Assembly: GCA_015064395.1 (NCBI GenBank)
Contig: SVSH01000009.1
Location: 1 to 64,000, forward strand
Reading direction: 5' to 3'
From: Oscillospiraceae bacterium
Lineage (GTDB): Bacteria > Bacillota > Clostridia > Oscillospirales > CAG-272
Length of the DNA: 64,000 nucleotides
Position numbers and translations under genes: made by a program. Positions 53,364 through 60,589 of the stretch are shown here, piece by piece (positions within the stretch are counted from its first letter, which is position 1; every line of letters starts with the position of its first letter). The notes under the pieces are model-generated. The model saw only the letters and a list, made by a program, of their open reading frames with translations. It was not told the DNA's origin and searched no databases.

Positions 53364-54746
53364 ATGAAACTGTTGAATTTCCATCCGGGGCGGGTAACCG
53401 CCCCCCGGACAAGCCGCCTGCTCGCACTTGCGCTGGCGCTTGTCATGCTGCTTTCCTTCTTCGTTGCCTGCGGTCCCGACTCCGGTGATCCCGGTGAAAA
53501 GAAAGAGCACGTCGATTACGTCGCCAATACGAAGCTGGACGAGACCAGCAGCAGCCGCAAGGTTGAGGCGACGGTCAAGTCCTACATCGACGGCGACACC
53601 ACCCACTTTTACGTTGATCCGACCGCCGACTTCCCCGAGGGCATCATCAAGGCCAGATACCTGGCTGTCGATACCCCCGAGTCGACCGGACGACTGGAGG
53701 AGTGGGGCAAGACGGCCTCCGCCTTTACCAAGGAGACGCTGAAAAACGCCGCAGAGATCCTGCTTGAGTCGGACGACGACAAGTGGAACAAGGACAACAA
53801 CGGCAGACACCTGCTTTGGATCTGGTACAAGAAAGAAGCAGGCGGCGAGTGGCGCAATCTCAATATTGAGATTTTGCAAAACGGCTACGCTGTTGCTTCC
53901 AACTCGGGCCAGAACCGCTACGGTACGACCTGCCTGGCCGCCCTGGCACAGGCTTCCTATGAAAAGCTGTACGTGCATTCCGGAGAGAAGGATCCTTCCT
54001 TCCCCTACGGTGACGCTACCGAGATCACCATCAAGGAGCTTCGCACCAATCGCGAGGCTTACGAGGGTCTTAAGGTCGCCATCGAGGGCGTGATCTCGCA
54101 GGATACCAACGGTACGCTGTACGTGGAAGCGTATGACGCAGAGGACGAAAAGTACTACGGTATGCAGGTCTTCTACGGCTACAACATGGCCACCAGCGCC
54201 AAGAGATTCCTCAAGGCGGGCAACCGCGTCCGCATCGTAGGCTCGTTCCAGTATGCCGAGGTCGTCAATGCGTATCAGATCGCCGGTCTGGAATACGACC
54301 AGATGGATCCCAAGAATCCCAAGTACACCCAACTGCTGGAGACCGACCAGCCCATCGCCTATACCGAGATCGTCGATCTGTCCGACTTTATGACGGGCAA
54401 GACGGATCTGGTCGTTGGCGAGGAAAACAAGACCATGGCTAACAACGAGTTGGCCCTGCACACCTCCGTGACCCTGAAGGGTCTGACCGTCGTCGACACT
54501 CGGACCACCACCAAGGAAACGAGCGACGACAAGGGTGCGATCACGCTGGTCTGCGAAAAGGACGGCGTTCGCATCAACATCCGTACCATCGTGCTGTACG
54601 AAAACAATGAGATCGTCACTGCCGATCGATTTGAGGGCAAGACCATCGACGTCGTGGGCGTCGTGGATTCTTATACGCCCGAAGGATCGACCGAGGCGCA
54701 GATCCAGATCCGCGTGTTTACCGTCGGCGCGATCACCATCCACTGA
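53364..54746 (+). CDS. Lipoprotein with staphylococcal-nuclease-like domain and OB fold
   Basis: Start at the ATG at 53364, 460 residues. Signal peptide with lipobox FVAC (Cys36). The SNase domain (about 68-190) keeps the catalytic set: Asp76 in YIDGDTT, Arg98, Asp103, Thr104 and Glu106 in ARYLAVDTPE, and Arg148 in NGRHL, equivalent to D21, R35, D40, T41, E43 and R87 of micrococcal nuclease. An OB-fold-like domain follows (YEGLKVAIEGVISQDTNGTL, NRVRIVGSFQYAEVV) and a second one towards the C-terminus. Predicted: Ca-dependent surface nuclease for DNA/RNA, similar in concept to Bacillus YhcR. Confidence 0.9.
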   Translation: MKLLNFHPGRVTAPRTSRLLALALALVMLLSFFVACGPDSGDPGEKKEHVDYVANTKLDETSSSRKVEATVKSYIDGDTTHFYVDPTADFPEGIIKARYLAVDTPESTGRLEEWGKTASAFTKETLKNAAEILLESDDDKWNKDNNGRHLLWIWYKKEAGGEWRNLNIEILQNGYAVASNSGQNRYGTTCLAALAQASYEKLYVHSGEKDPSFPYGDATEITIKELRTNREAYEGLKVAIEGVISQDTNGTLYVEAYDAEDEKYYGMQVFYGYNMATSAKRFLKAGNRVRIVGSFQYAEVVNAYQIAGLEYDQMDPKNPKYTQLLETDQPIAYTEIVDLSDFMTGKTDLVVGEENKTMANNELALHTSVTLKGLTVVDTRTTTKETSDDKGAITLVCEKDGVRINIRTIVLYENNEIVTADRFEGKTIDVVGVVDSYTPEGSTEAQIQIRVFTVGAITIH

Positions 54747-54800
54747 TTTAATTTTTATAAATTAAATAAAACAAAAACAAACTAAAAGGAGAAAATCATC

Positions 54801-57284
54801 ATGAAAAAGCTTCTTGTAGTCCTTCTGGCGCTTGTTCTCTGCCTGGCTGCCCTCGTAGCATGCGGCGACAAGACTCCCGAGGTTACCTACGACGCAGCAG
54901 CTGCCGCTACTTACGTCTTCAACCTCTATAAGGACAAGGGTCCCGTTACGGCTTCTGACTTTGACGTAACGGCAAAGGTTCAGGTCAGCGGCGTATCCTA
55001 CGACGTTGAATGGACTGCTACCGAGGGTGTTACCATCACCAAGAAGGATGACAACACCTACACCGTTGACATCAACGAAAAGACCGCCGAGGCGTATGAG
55101 TACACCCTGACGGCAACCGTTAAGGCCGGCGACGGCACGACGGCAAAGAAGGACTTTAAGTTCAGTGTTCCCAAGTACGAGATTATGTCCTTCGAGCAGT
55201 ACATGGCTGCTGCTGAGGGCGACAACGTTACCATCGAGGGTATCGTCGTTGCCATCAACTCCAAGGCTGCCGGCAACACCAGAAACCACCTGTTCCTGGC
55301 AGACGCTAACGTCGTTGGCGGCTACTATTCCTATCAGATGGATGCTGACCCTGTGGCTGACCTGGGCATCGAGATCGGTATGACCGTTTCAATCACCGGT
55401 CCCGTTGCTCCCTACTCCGGTATGCAGGAGATCAAGGGCGGCGTTGCCAAGATCGTTAGCGCCGAAAAGAAGGAGTACGCTCCCGTTGACATCACCGATA
55501 AGTTCGCTGCAGGCGAGTCCCTGAAAAACTACGTCGGTCTGCCCGTTACCATCAAGGGCGTTGAGATTGCCGGTCAGGAGCTGGGCGGCACCTCTGACTA
55601 CCTCAAGTTCAAGCTGGGCGAGGTTACCTCTTACATCCGCACCTACGTCACCGACTTCCCCACCACCCTGAAGGCTGAGGACAAAACCACCATCGACGAG
55701 GCTCACGCAGCTAAGTTTGGTTACTCGGCTAACGTTACCGGTATTCTGGTTCTGTACAACAACGCTCCTTACCTCATCCCCATGACCACCGACTGCTTCG
55801 AGTACCTGGAAAAGGTTGAAAAGACCCCCGAGCAGAAGATCGAGGCCGTTCTGGGCGAGCTGACTCTGCCCACTACGATCAACAAGGCCGGCGAGCTGGC
55901 AGCTCCCGCAACCGGCACTGCTTACCCCGAGGTTACCCTTACCTGGGCATCCAACAACGAAAACGTTGTTGTTGCTGACGGCAAGCTGACCATTACCGTT
56001 CCCAACACCGCTGTTGAAGTTACCATCACCGTTACCGCTACCTGCGGCGACAAGACGGACACCAAGGAATTCAAGATCACCCTGACCAAGCTGGTTGATC
56101 CCAACACCTTCCTGACTCTGCCCCAGGCAAACGAGATCGGTATTATGATGGGCCACAACACCTACACCGAGGGCAAGTACTTCGTTACCGGTACGATCAA
56201 GTCGATCGAGTTCAAGAAGGGAACCGAGGATCTCAACGATTACGGTAATATGACCATCGAGGATGCTGACGGCAACACCTTCTATCTGTACGGCCTGTAC
56301 TCCGTTGACGGTGCCGTTCGCTTCGACAAGATGAATCCTCAGCCCAAGGTTGGCGACACCATCACCGTTTACGGTATCCTTGGCCAGTACAACGGTACGG
56401 CACAGATGAAGAACGCTTGGCTGGTTGCAACTCCCGCAGCAGACTCCGAGGTAACCGTCGTTGGTGCTAACACGATCGGTCTGGCACAGGGCCACAACAA
56501 GTATACTGCTGATAAGTACGTTGTTACCGGTGAGATCACCGAGATCGCAAACGACAAGTACGGCAATATATACATCAAGGATGCGAAGGGCAACACCTTC
56601 TACCTGTACGGTCTGTACTCTGCTGACGGCGAGGTTCGCTATGACAAGATGGAGACCAAGCCCGCTGTTGGCGACACCATTACCGTTTCCGGTATCCTGG
56701 GTCAGTACAACGGTGCGGCTCAGATGAAGAACGCTTGGCTGGTTTCGCATACGCCCGCAACCCCCGATGAGGGCGGCGACGAGGGCGGCGAGACCCCCGC
56801 TCCCGCAGGCAACACGGTTGATATGCCCTCCTTCTCCCTGGGTGACGGCAAGGATACCTCCTACACCGCTCGTACCAACTCTCAGGGTTGGGCAGCAGAG
56901 AACTCTGCTATCATTACTGGTAAGGAATATAACGGCGCGGAAACCTGGGCGATCACGCTCAACGGTAAGACCTCCGCTCCCGGTAAGCTGACCTCCGCGA
57001 AGCTGACCGGCGGTATCAAGTCGCTGTCCTTCAAGTACGGCTTCCCCTTCAGCGACACCCAGTTCAAGCTGACCATCAATATCAAGCAGGGCGACAAGGT
57101 TGTTGCTACCACCACGCTGGAGAAGACCGGCCTGACCCAGTCGACCGTTTATGATTTTACCTGGACGCTGGAAACTCCCGTTGAGGGCGAGTTCACCATT
57201 GAGATCATCAATGAGTGCCTGTCGAATTCGGGCAGTAACAAGGATCGTCTTTCCATCTGGAACATCACCTGGGAAAACAAGTAA
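54801..57284 (+). CDS. Large lipoprotein with repeated OB-fold-like domains
   Basis: An 827-residue lipoprotein (signal MKKLLVVLLALVLCLAALVAC). Ig-like domain (about 30-125), OB-fold-like domain (about 130-230, VTIEGIVVAINSKAAGN), another from about 240, and a bacterial Ig-like segment (about 350-430). Two near-identical OB-like repeats (about 450-545 and 563-650) share GNTFYLYGLYS, VGDTITV and GILGQYNG, AQMKNAWLV. A linker GGDEGGETPAPA precedes a C-terminal beta-sandwich (about 675-827). No catalytic motif is seen. The OB folds suggest binding of nucleic acid or glycan at the cell surface next to the nuclease. Confidence 0.88.
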   Translation: MKKLLVVLLALVLCLAALVACGDKTPEVTYDAAAAATYVFNLYKDKGPVTASDFDVTAKVQVSGVSYDVEWTATEGVTITKKDDNTYTVDINEKTAEAYEYTLTATVKAGDGTTAKKDFKFSVPKYEIMSFEQYMAAAEGDNVTIEGIVVAINSKAAGNTRNHLFLADANVVGGYYSYQMDADPVADLGIEIGMTVSITGPVAPYSGMQEIKGGVAKIVSAEKKEYAPVDITDKFAAGESLKNYVGLPVTIKGVEIAGQELGGTSDYLKFKLGEVTSYIRTYVTDFPTTLKAEDKTTIDEAHAAKFGYSANVTGILVLYNNAPYLIPMTTDCFEYLEKVEKTPEQKIEAVLGELTLPTTINKAGELAAPATGTAYPEVTLTWASNNENVVVADGKLTITVPNTAVEVTITVTATCGDKTDTKEFKITLTKLVDPNTFLTLPQANEIGIMMGHNTYTEGKYFVTGTIKSIEFKKGTEDLNDYGNMTIEDADGNTFYLYGLYSVDGAVRFDKMNPQPKVGDTITVYGILGQYNGTAQMKNAWLVATPAADSEVTVVGANTIGLAQGHNKYTADKYVVTGEITEIANDKYGNIYIKDAKGNTFYLYGLYSADGEVRYDKMETKPAVGDTITVSGILGQYNGAAQMKNAWLVSHTPATPDEGGDEGGETPAPAGNTVDMPSFSLGDGKDTSYTARTNSQGWAAENSAIITGKEYNGAETWAITLNGKTSAPGKLTSAKLTGGIKSLSFKYGFPFSDTQFKLTINIKQGDKVVATTTLEKTGLTQSTVYDFTWTLETPVEGEFTIEIINECLSNSGSNKDRLSIWNITWENK

Positions 57285-57303
57285 TCCATAAAAACTACAA
57301 AAA

Positions 57304-57339
57304 GGAACCGCATCCTCGGATGCGGTTCCCTTTTCTTTT
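57304..57339 (+). terminator. Terminator of the ABC-lipoprotein operon
   Basis: Perfect 12-bp stem GGAACCGCATCC/GGATGCGGTTCC followed by CTTTTCTTTT, 20 nt after the OB-fold gene. Confidence 0.95.
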
Positions 57340-57345
57340 GCGCTC

Positions 57346-57374
57346 TTGACAAGCGGGCGGCGATACCTTATAAT
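57346..57374 (+). promoter_or_regulatory. Promoter of the barnase-like lipoprotein gene
   Basis: TTGACA (57346-57351) and TATAAT (57369-57374), exact consensus with a 17-bp spacer. Confidence 0.95.
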
Positions 57375-57409
57375 ATAAATAATGTAGAAACACGCAAAGG
57401 AACCCGAAT

Positions 57410-58699
57410 ATGAACGTAGTAAAAAAGCTAACCCTTTGGCTGTTGATCGCCACCCTTGTTTTGACCGCTCTGTCGGCCTGCACGCCCTCGGACATCGGTG
57501 GGCAGACACCGCCCGATACAAACGATACTTCTACGCCCCCGGCGCTCGACGAGGTCATCCCCGAGTCGCTGACCATTTCCATTGCCAAGGTGCTGCTTAT
57601 GGTGGGCGAGACGGTCGATCTGGATTACGATTCGACTCCTGCCGGCCGTGTGAGCGTCACTTACGAGGCCGCTGAGGGTGCGTCGCACGTGAGCATCGAG
57701 GGCGATCGTATCACGGCCCTCTCGCCCGGAACCATCACGCTGATCGGTCACGCGGGCGAGGTTAAAAGCCAGGAGCTGATCATCTCGGTCATTCAAGACG
57801 CCGACCCCTACGTCGGTATGACGGCCGAGCAGTTTTATGCCAATTATACCCCCGCTGTCAGCTATCTGGACGCCAGCTACCGCACCCAGCACGGCTTTAT
57901 GTCGGGAGAATTGACCGTTCCCGACCAAGCGCCTACGGTCTCGAGCTATCAGCCCAAGCGGGACGATATGCTCATCCGCAACGCCAATACGTATTATTCG
58001 GATAACAATAACACCTACACGATAGTGGATGCCTACGGCCGCGAGGTCATGGAGATCTACCGCGGTGCGGCCTATATCACGCTTGAGGAGGTCGCGGCCT
58101 ACGTTTATGCCTTCGGCCACATTCCCGCCAACTACATCGGCGGCAAGAATGCCTCGCCCTCAAGCAGCGTTTGGGGCGAATATCTGCGACTCAATCACTC
58201 TCAATTTTCGGGAAGCACCACCAAATACCCCTATGAGCCCGCTCTTCCCGACATCAGCGGATGTGGGGGAGATCTGCAATACTACGAGATCGACATCGGT
58301 ACGACGGGAACGGACTGCGATCCCGGTTACGTTATCCGAACATACAACGACGGCAACCGCATCACCCGCGGTGCTGCCCGCATCGTCTACGCCCGCTTTG
58401 ACAAGAATGGCGACAACATCATCGACCCCAATGAGAAGTACGTCTTTTATACCTACAATCATTACAACGATTTTCAGGAATATCTGAACTACTACGGCGG
58501 CTGGGGCGAGATGTTCGGCAACGTCACGGGCGGCGGCGTCCTTTCGGACAAGAAAAACTGCAACCCCACCCCCTACGTTCCCGTCTGGCGGGGCAACCTT
58601 GGGGCGAACATGGGTAACGCCGCGGCGGCAGATAGCACATATGAAGTCATTGTCGCTTTTCTCACTCCCGCCGCCTGGCCGGGACGCAGGTATGCGTAA
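57410..58699 (+). CDS. Lipoprotein with Ig-like domain and barnase-family RNase domain carrying an EF-hand loop
   Basis: A 429-residue lipoprotein (lipobox LSAC, Cys24). Residues about 50-128 form a Big2-like Ig domain (LTISIAKVLLMVGETVDLD). Residues about 215-365 align with barnase: VAAYVYAFGHIPANYI with barnase VADYLQTYHKLPDNYI, CGGDL with IGGDI, YYEIDI with WREADI, RIVYAR with RILYSS, YTYNHYNDF with YKTTDHYQTF. The catalytic Glu73, Arg83, Arg87 and His102 correspond to Glu293, Arg320, Arg324 and His351. A canonical EF-hand loop DKNGDNIIDPNE (331-342) is inserted before the His strand. Predicted: calcium-stabilised extracellular RNase. It has its own promoter, and the last 25 or so residues look atypical. 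Confidence 0.87.
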   Translation: MNVVKKLTLWLLIATLVLTALSACTPSDIGGQTPPDTNDTSTPPALDEVIPESLTISIAKVLLMVGETVDLDYDSTPAGRVSVTYEAAEGASHVSIEGDRITALSPGTITLIGHAGEVKSQELIISVIQDADPYVGMTAEQFYANYTPAVSYLDASYRTQHGFMSGELTVPDQAPTVSSYQPKRDDMLIRNANTYYSDNNNTYTIVDAYGREVMEIYRGAAYITLEEVAAYVYAFGHIPANYIGGKNASPSSSVWGEYLRLNHSQFSGSTTKYPYEPALPDISGCGGDLQYYEIDIGTTGTDCDPGYVIRTYNDGNRITRGAARIVYARFDKNGDNIIDPNEKYVFYTYNHYNDFQEYLNYYGGWGEMFGNVTGGGVLSDKKNCNPTPYVPVWRGNLGANMGNAAAADSTYEVIVAFLTPAAWPGRRYA

Positions 58700-58717
58700 G
58701 CACCTACAAGCAAATAT

Positions 58718-58753
58718 CGGCAGAGAGGTTGTCTTGCCGATTTGTGGTATAAT
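58718..58753 (+). promoter_or_regulatory. Leader cassette B, promoter-like hairpin region before RAYT
   Basis: CGGCA/TGCCG stem and ATTTGTGGTATAATGGGA match the cassette A leader at 44481-44525, but a 4-nt deletion leaves only 13 bp between TTGTCT and TATAAT, so the promoter may be weakened. The -10 overlaps the RAYT start codon region. Confidence 0.55.
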
Positions 58754-59303
58754 GGGAAGGGTGATAAAGATAGATAACAAAAAGGATTTGCCGAAAAGAA
58801 AAGATAACCGGCTCAAGAATTATGATTACAGTTCTCCCGGTGCATATTTTGTAACCATCTGTACGGAAAACAGAAGGAATTACTTTTGGAACGGATCGGT
58901 TGACCCACAGGTATTCAATTGGCGTTACGTAGGGGCGAACTGTGTTCGCCCGCAAAAACTGCCATTATCCAATATCGGCAAGATCGTGTTAGACGAGCTG
59001 GAACGATGGAATCAAACGTATCCTTCGGTATCATTGTATTCTTATGTGATTATGCCAAATCACCTACATATAATGGTTGTTATTTCCGCCGATGAATACG
59101 GGCGACCACAGGTCGCCCCTACGGTGGAACGGATGGTAAAACAATTCAAAGGCGCGGCTACAAAAAAGATTGGTGTATCTATTTGGCAAAAATCCTATAT
59201 TGAACACGTGATACGGAATAAAAAGGATTACGAAACCCGATCGAATTATATTTACGAAAATCCTATTCGTTGGTACTACGACGAATTATACACGGATGAA
59301 TAG
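58752..59303 (+). CDS. REP-associated tyrosine transposase (RAYT, IS200-like Y1 family)
   Basis: Chosen start is the ATG at 58752 (183 residues); a longer frame from 58599 overlaps the upstream gene and is less likely. An alternative start nearby cannot be excluded because no good RBS precedes 58752. Family features: NYDYSSPGAYFVTICTENRR, the HUH motif MPNHLHIMVVI and the C-terminal WQKSYIEHVIRNKKDYE with YIYENPIRW. Two REP-like palindromes (58933-58951 and 59101-59119) lie in frame, encoding VGANCVRP and GRPQVAPTV. RAYTs process single-stranded REP hairpins. AT-rich relative to upstream genes. Confidence 0.9.
   Translation: MGRVIKIDNKKDLPKRKDNRLKNYDYSSPGAYFVTICTENRRNYFWNGSVDPQVFNWRYVGANCVRPQKLPLSNIGKIVLDELERWNQTYPSVSLYSYVIMPNHLHIMVVISADEYGRPQVAPTVERMVKQFKGAATKKIGVSIWQKSYIEHVIRNKKDYETRSNYIYENPIRWYYDELYTDE
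58933..58951. repeat. REP-like palindrome inside RAYT (copy 1)
   Basis: GGGCGAA-CTGTG-TTCGCCC. With flanks this matches, over 25 nt and reverse-complemented, bases 7791-7815 of element R3. Confidence 0.9.
59101..59119. repeat. REP-like palindrome inside RAYT (copy 2)
   Basis: GGGCGACC-ACA-GGTCGCCC followed by CTACGG, like the ends of the R1-R3 palindromes. Confidence 0.85.
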
Positions 59304-59390
59304 GGGTGCAGGCGTTGCCCCGAACCTGCGTTGCTTGCAATGCTGCAGCGGAAATAGAAAAACGGCGATAAAAGCGAAGGAGATGTTTCA
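59304..59390 (+). repeat. Shared trailing leader motif before the GNAT gene
   Basis: GGGGTGCAGGCGTTGCCC, GCGTTGCTTGCAATGCTG and ACGGCGATAAA resemble 44661-44735 (GGGGTATGGGCTTTGCCC, GCGTTGCAAGCAACGCTG, CTGGCGATAAA). In both places it sits directly before an RBS and a low-GC gene. Confidence 0.65.
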
Positions 59391-59867
59391 ATGATTGAAT
59401 ATGAAATATGCCCTATGACTACAGATGCCGAGATGGATGAAAAAGGATATGTTCATTGGAAATCTTGGCAGGAAACGTATACCGGCCTTATGCCGGATGA
59501 TTATTTGAAAAACATAACCTTGGAAAAATGTATCAAAATGGCGCACAAATGGCCGCAAAATACTTTTTTACTCAAAGTCGATGATAAAACTGTTGGATTT
59601 TCTTGCATGGGAAAAAGTGCTGATGCGGAAGGCGCAAATGAGGTTATTGCTATATATCTCTTAAAGGAATATCACAGCAAAGGGCTGGGATATGCGTTGT
59701 TAAATCAAACCGTTTCGCGGTTTGCAAAAAGCGAAAAAATCGTGTTATGGGTTCTTGAAGGCAATGAAAAAGCAATCAACTTTTACAAGAAATTTGGATT
59801 TGATTTTAATGGCAATCGAAAACCGCTTCCATTTGGTGTAGAATTACAAATGGAATTGAAGCCATAA
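59391..59867 (+). CDS. GNAT-family N-acetyltransferase
   Basis: A 158-residue acetyltransferase. The acetyl-CoA-binding motif A is IAIYLLKEYHSKGLGYALLNQTV (Q/RxxGxG/A-like KGLGYA). Further landmarks are YTGLMPDDYL in the N-terminal helix region and NEKAINFYKKFGFDF in motif B. The acceptor substrate is unknown. RBS AAGGAG is well placed. AT-rich, and followed by the HAD gene after 28 bp; probably a two-gene unit carried with RAYT. Confidence 0.9.
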   Translation: MIEYEICPMTTDAEMDEKGYVHWKSWQETYTGLMPDDYLKNITLEKCIKMAHKWPQNTFLLKVDDKTVGFSCMGKSADAEGANEVIAIYLLKEYHSKGLGYALLNQTVSRFAKSEKIVLWVLEGNEKAINFYKKFGFDFNGNRKPLPFGVELQMELKP

Positions 59868-59895
59868 GTCAAACGGAACCAGGAGAATGGGAATT

Positions 59896-60522
59896 ATGCC
59901 CGAAAAGAAAACAACTTTAATTATCGATATGTACGGGGTCATTTTGAAAGAACGGAAAGGAAACTTTGTTCCCTATACGTATGAACACTTCGACGCATCG
60001 GAACACGAAAGAATAAAGAATTTATTTGAACACGAAAAGCTGTTCACAAAAGCAGGTTTGGGTGATATTAGTTCGCATTTGTTTCTTTCTGAGTTGGGGT
60101 ATGAAGACACTGAATACCATATGAAAAACTATATTGAAAACTATCTTTCTTTTGATAAAACATTTGTTTCGTTTGCGGAAAAATACCATAACCGTTATAC
60201 ATTTGTTTTATTATCTACCGACGTCTCGGAATGGAGCAAGTACATTACAAAACACTATGGCATTGATCAATATTTCAAGTATAGAATAATTAGCGGAGAT
60301 GTACATTGCAGAAAGCCTGACCCTAAAATTTACAACATTACGCTAGAGCAGACGCAAACAAAAGCAAGCGAGTGCCTTTTTGTTGATGATAATGTGGACA
60401 ATATTTTGGCAGCCCAAAAGCTTGGGATCCGTTCTATTCTTTTTAACAGATACAATGAGCAATATTCGGGAGAGCAAGTTCATTCGTTTGAAGAATTGGA
60501 TCAAATCCTCCAAGTCTTTTAA
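59896..60522 (+). CDS. HAD-superfamily hydrolase
   Basis: The start at 59896 gives the best RBS spacing (AGGAG at 59881-59885); the upstream ATG at 59887 is too close to it. 208 residues. HAD motif I is altered: LIIDMYGVIL (expected DxDGT/V; here Asp then Met-Tyr-Gly). Motif II is VLLSTDVSEW, and motifs III/IV are RKPDPKIY and CLFVDDNVDNILAAQKLG. It resembles haloacid dehalogenase-like/epoxide-hydrolase-N type phosphatases. Asp in motif I is present; the second acidic residue is replaced by Tyr, so phosphatase activity is uncertain. AT-rich. Confidence 0.85.
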   Translation: MPEKKTTLIIDMYGVILKERKGNFVPYTYEHFDASEHERIKNLFEHEKLFTKAGLGDISSHLFLSELGYEDTEYHMKNYIENYLSFDKTFVSFAEKYHNRYTFVLLSTDVSEWSKYITKHYGIDQYFKYRIISGDVHCRKPDPKIYNITLEQTQTKASECLFVDDNVDNILAAQKLGIRSILFNRYNEQYSGEQVHSFEELDQILQVF

Positions 60523-60531
60523 TATCAATAA

Positions 60532-60570
60532 CCCCCAACAGATTTTCAAAAAATGTTGGGGGCTATTTGA
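60532..60570. terminator. Bidirectional terminator between HAD and PTS genes
   Basis: CCCCCAACA/TGTTGGGGG stem with T-rich sequence on the plus side, between convergent genes. Confidence 0.85.
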
Positions 60571-60589
60571 TTTTATAGCGTTTTTTCTC

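Noticed and set aside
55389-57521. Minus-strand open frame of 710 codons opposite the OB-fold lipoprotein
   Set aside because: Repetitive antisense translation of a repeat-containing gene with a clear signal peptide on plus.
58599-58751. RAYT start at 58599
   Set aside because: This upstream extension overlaps the end of the barnase-like gene and does not resemble RAYT N-termini; the family-like sequence begins after 58752.
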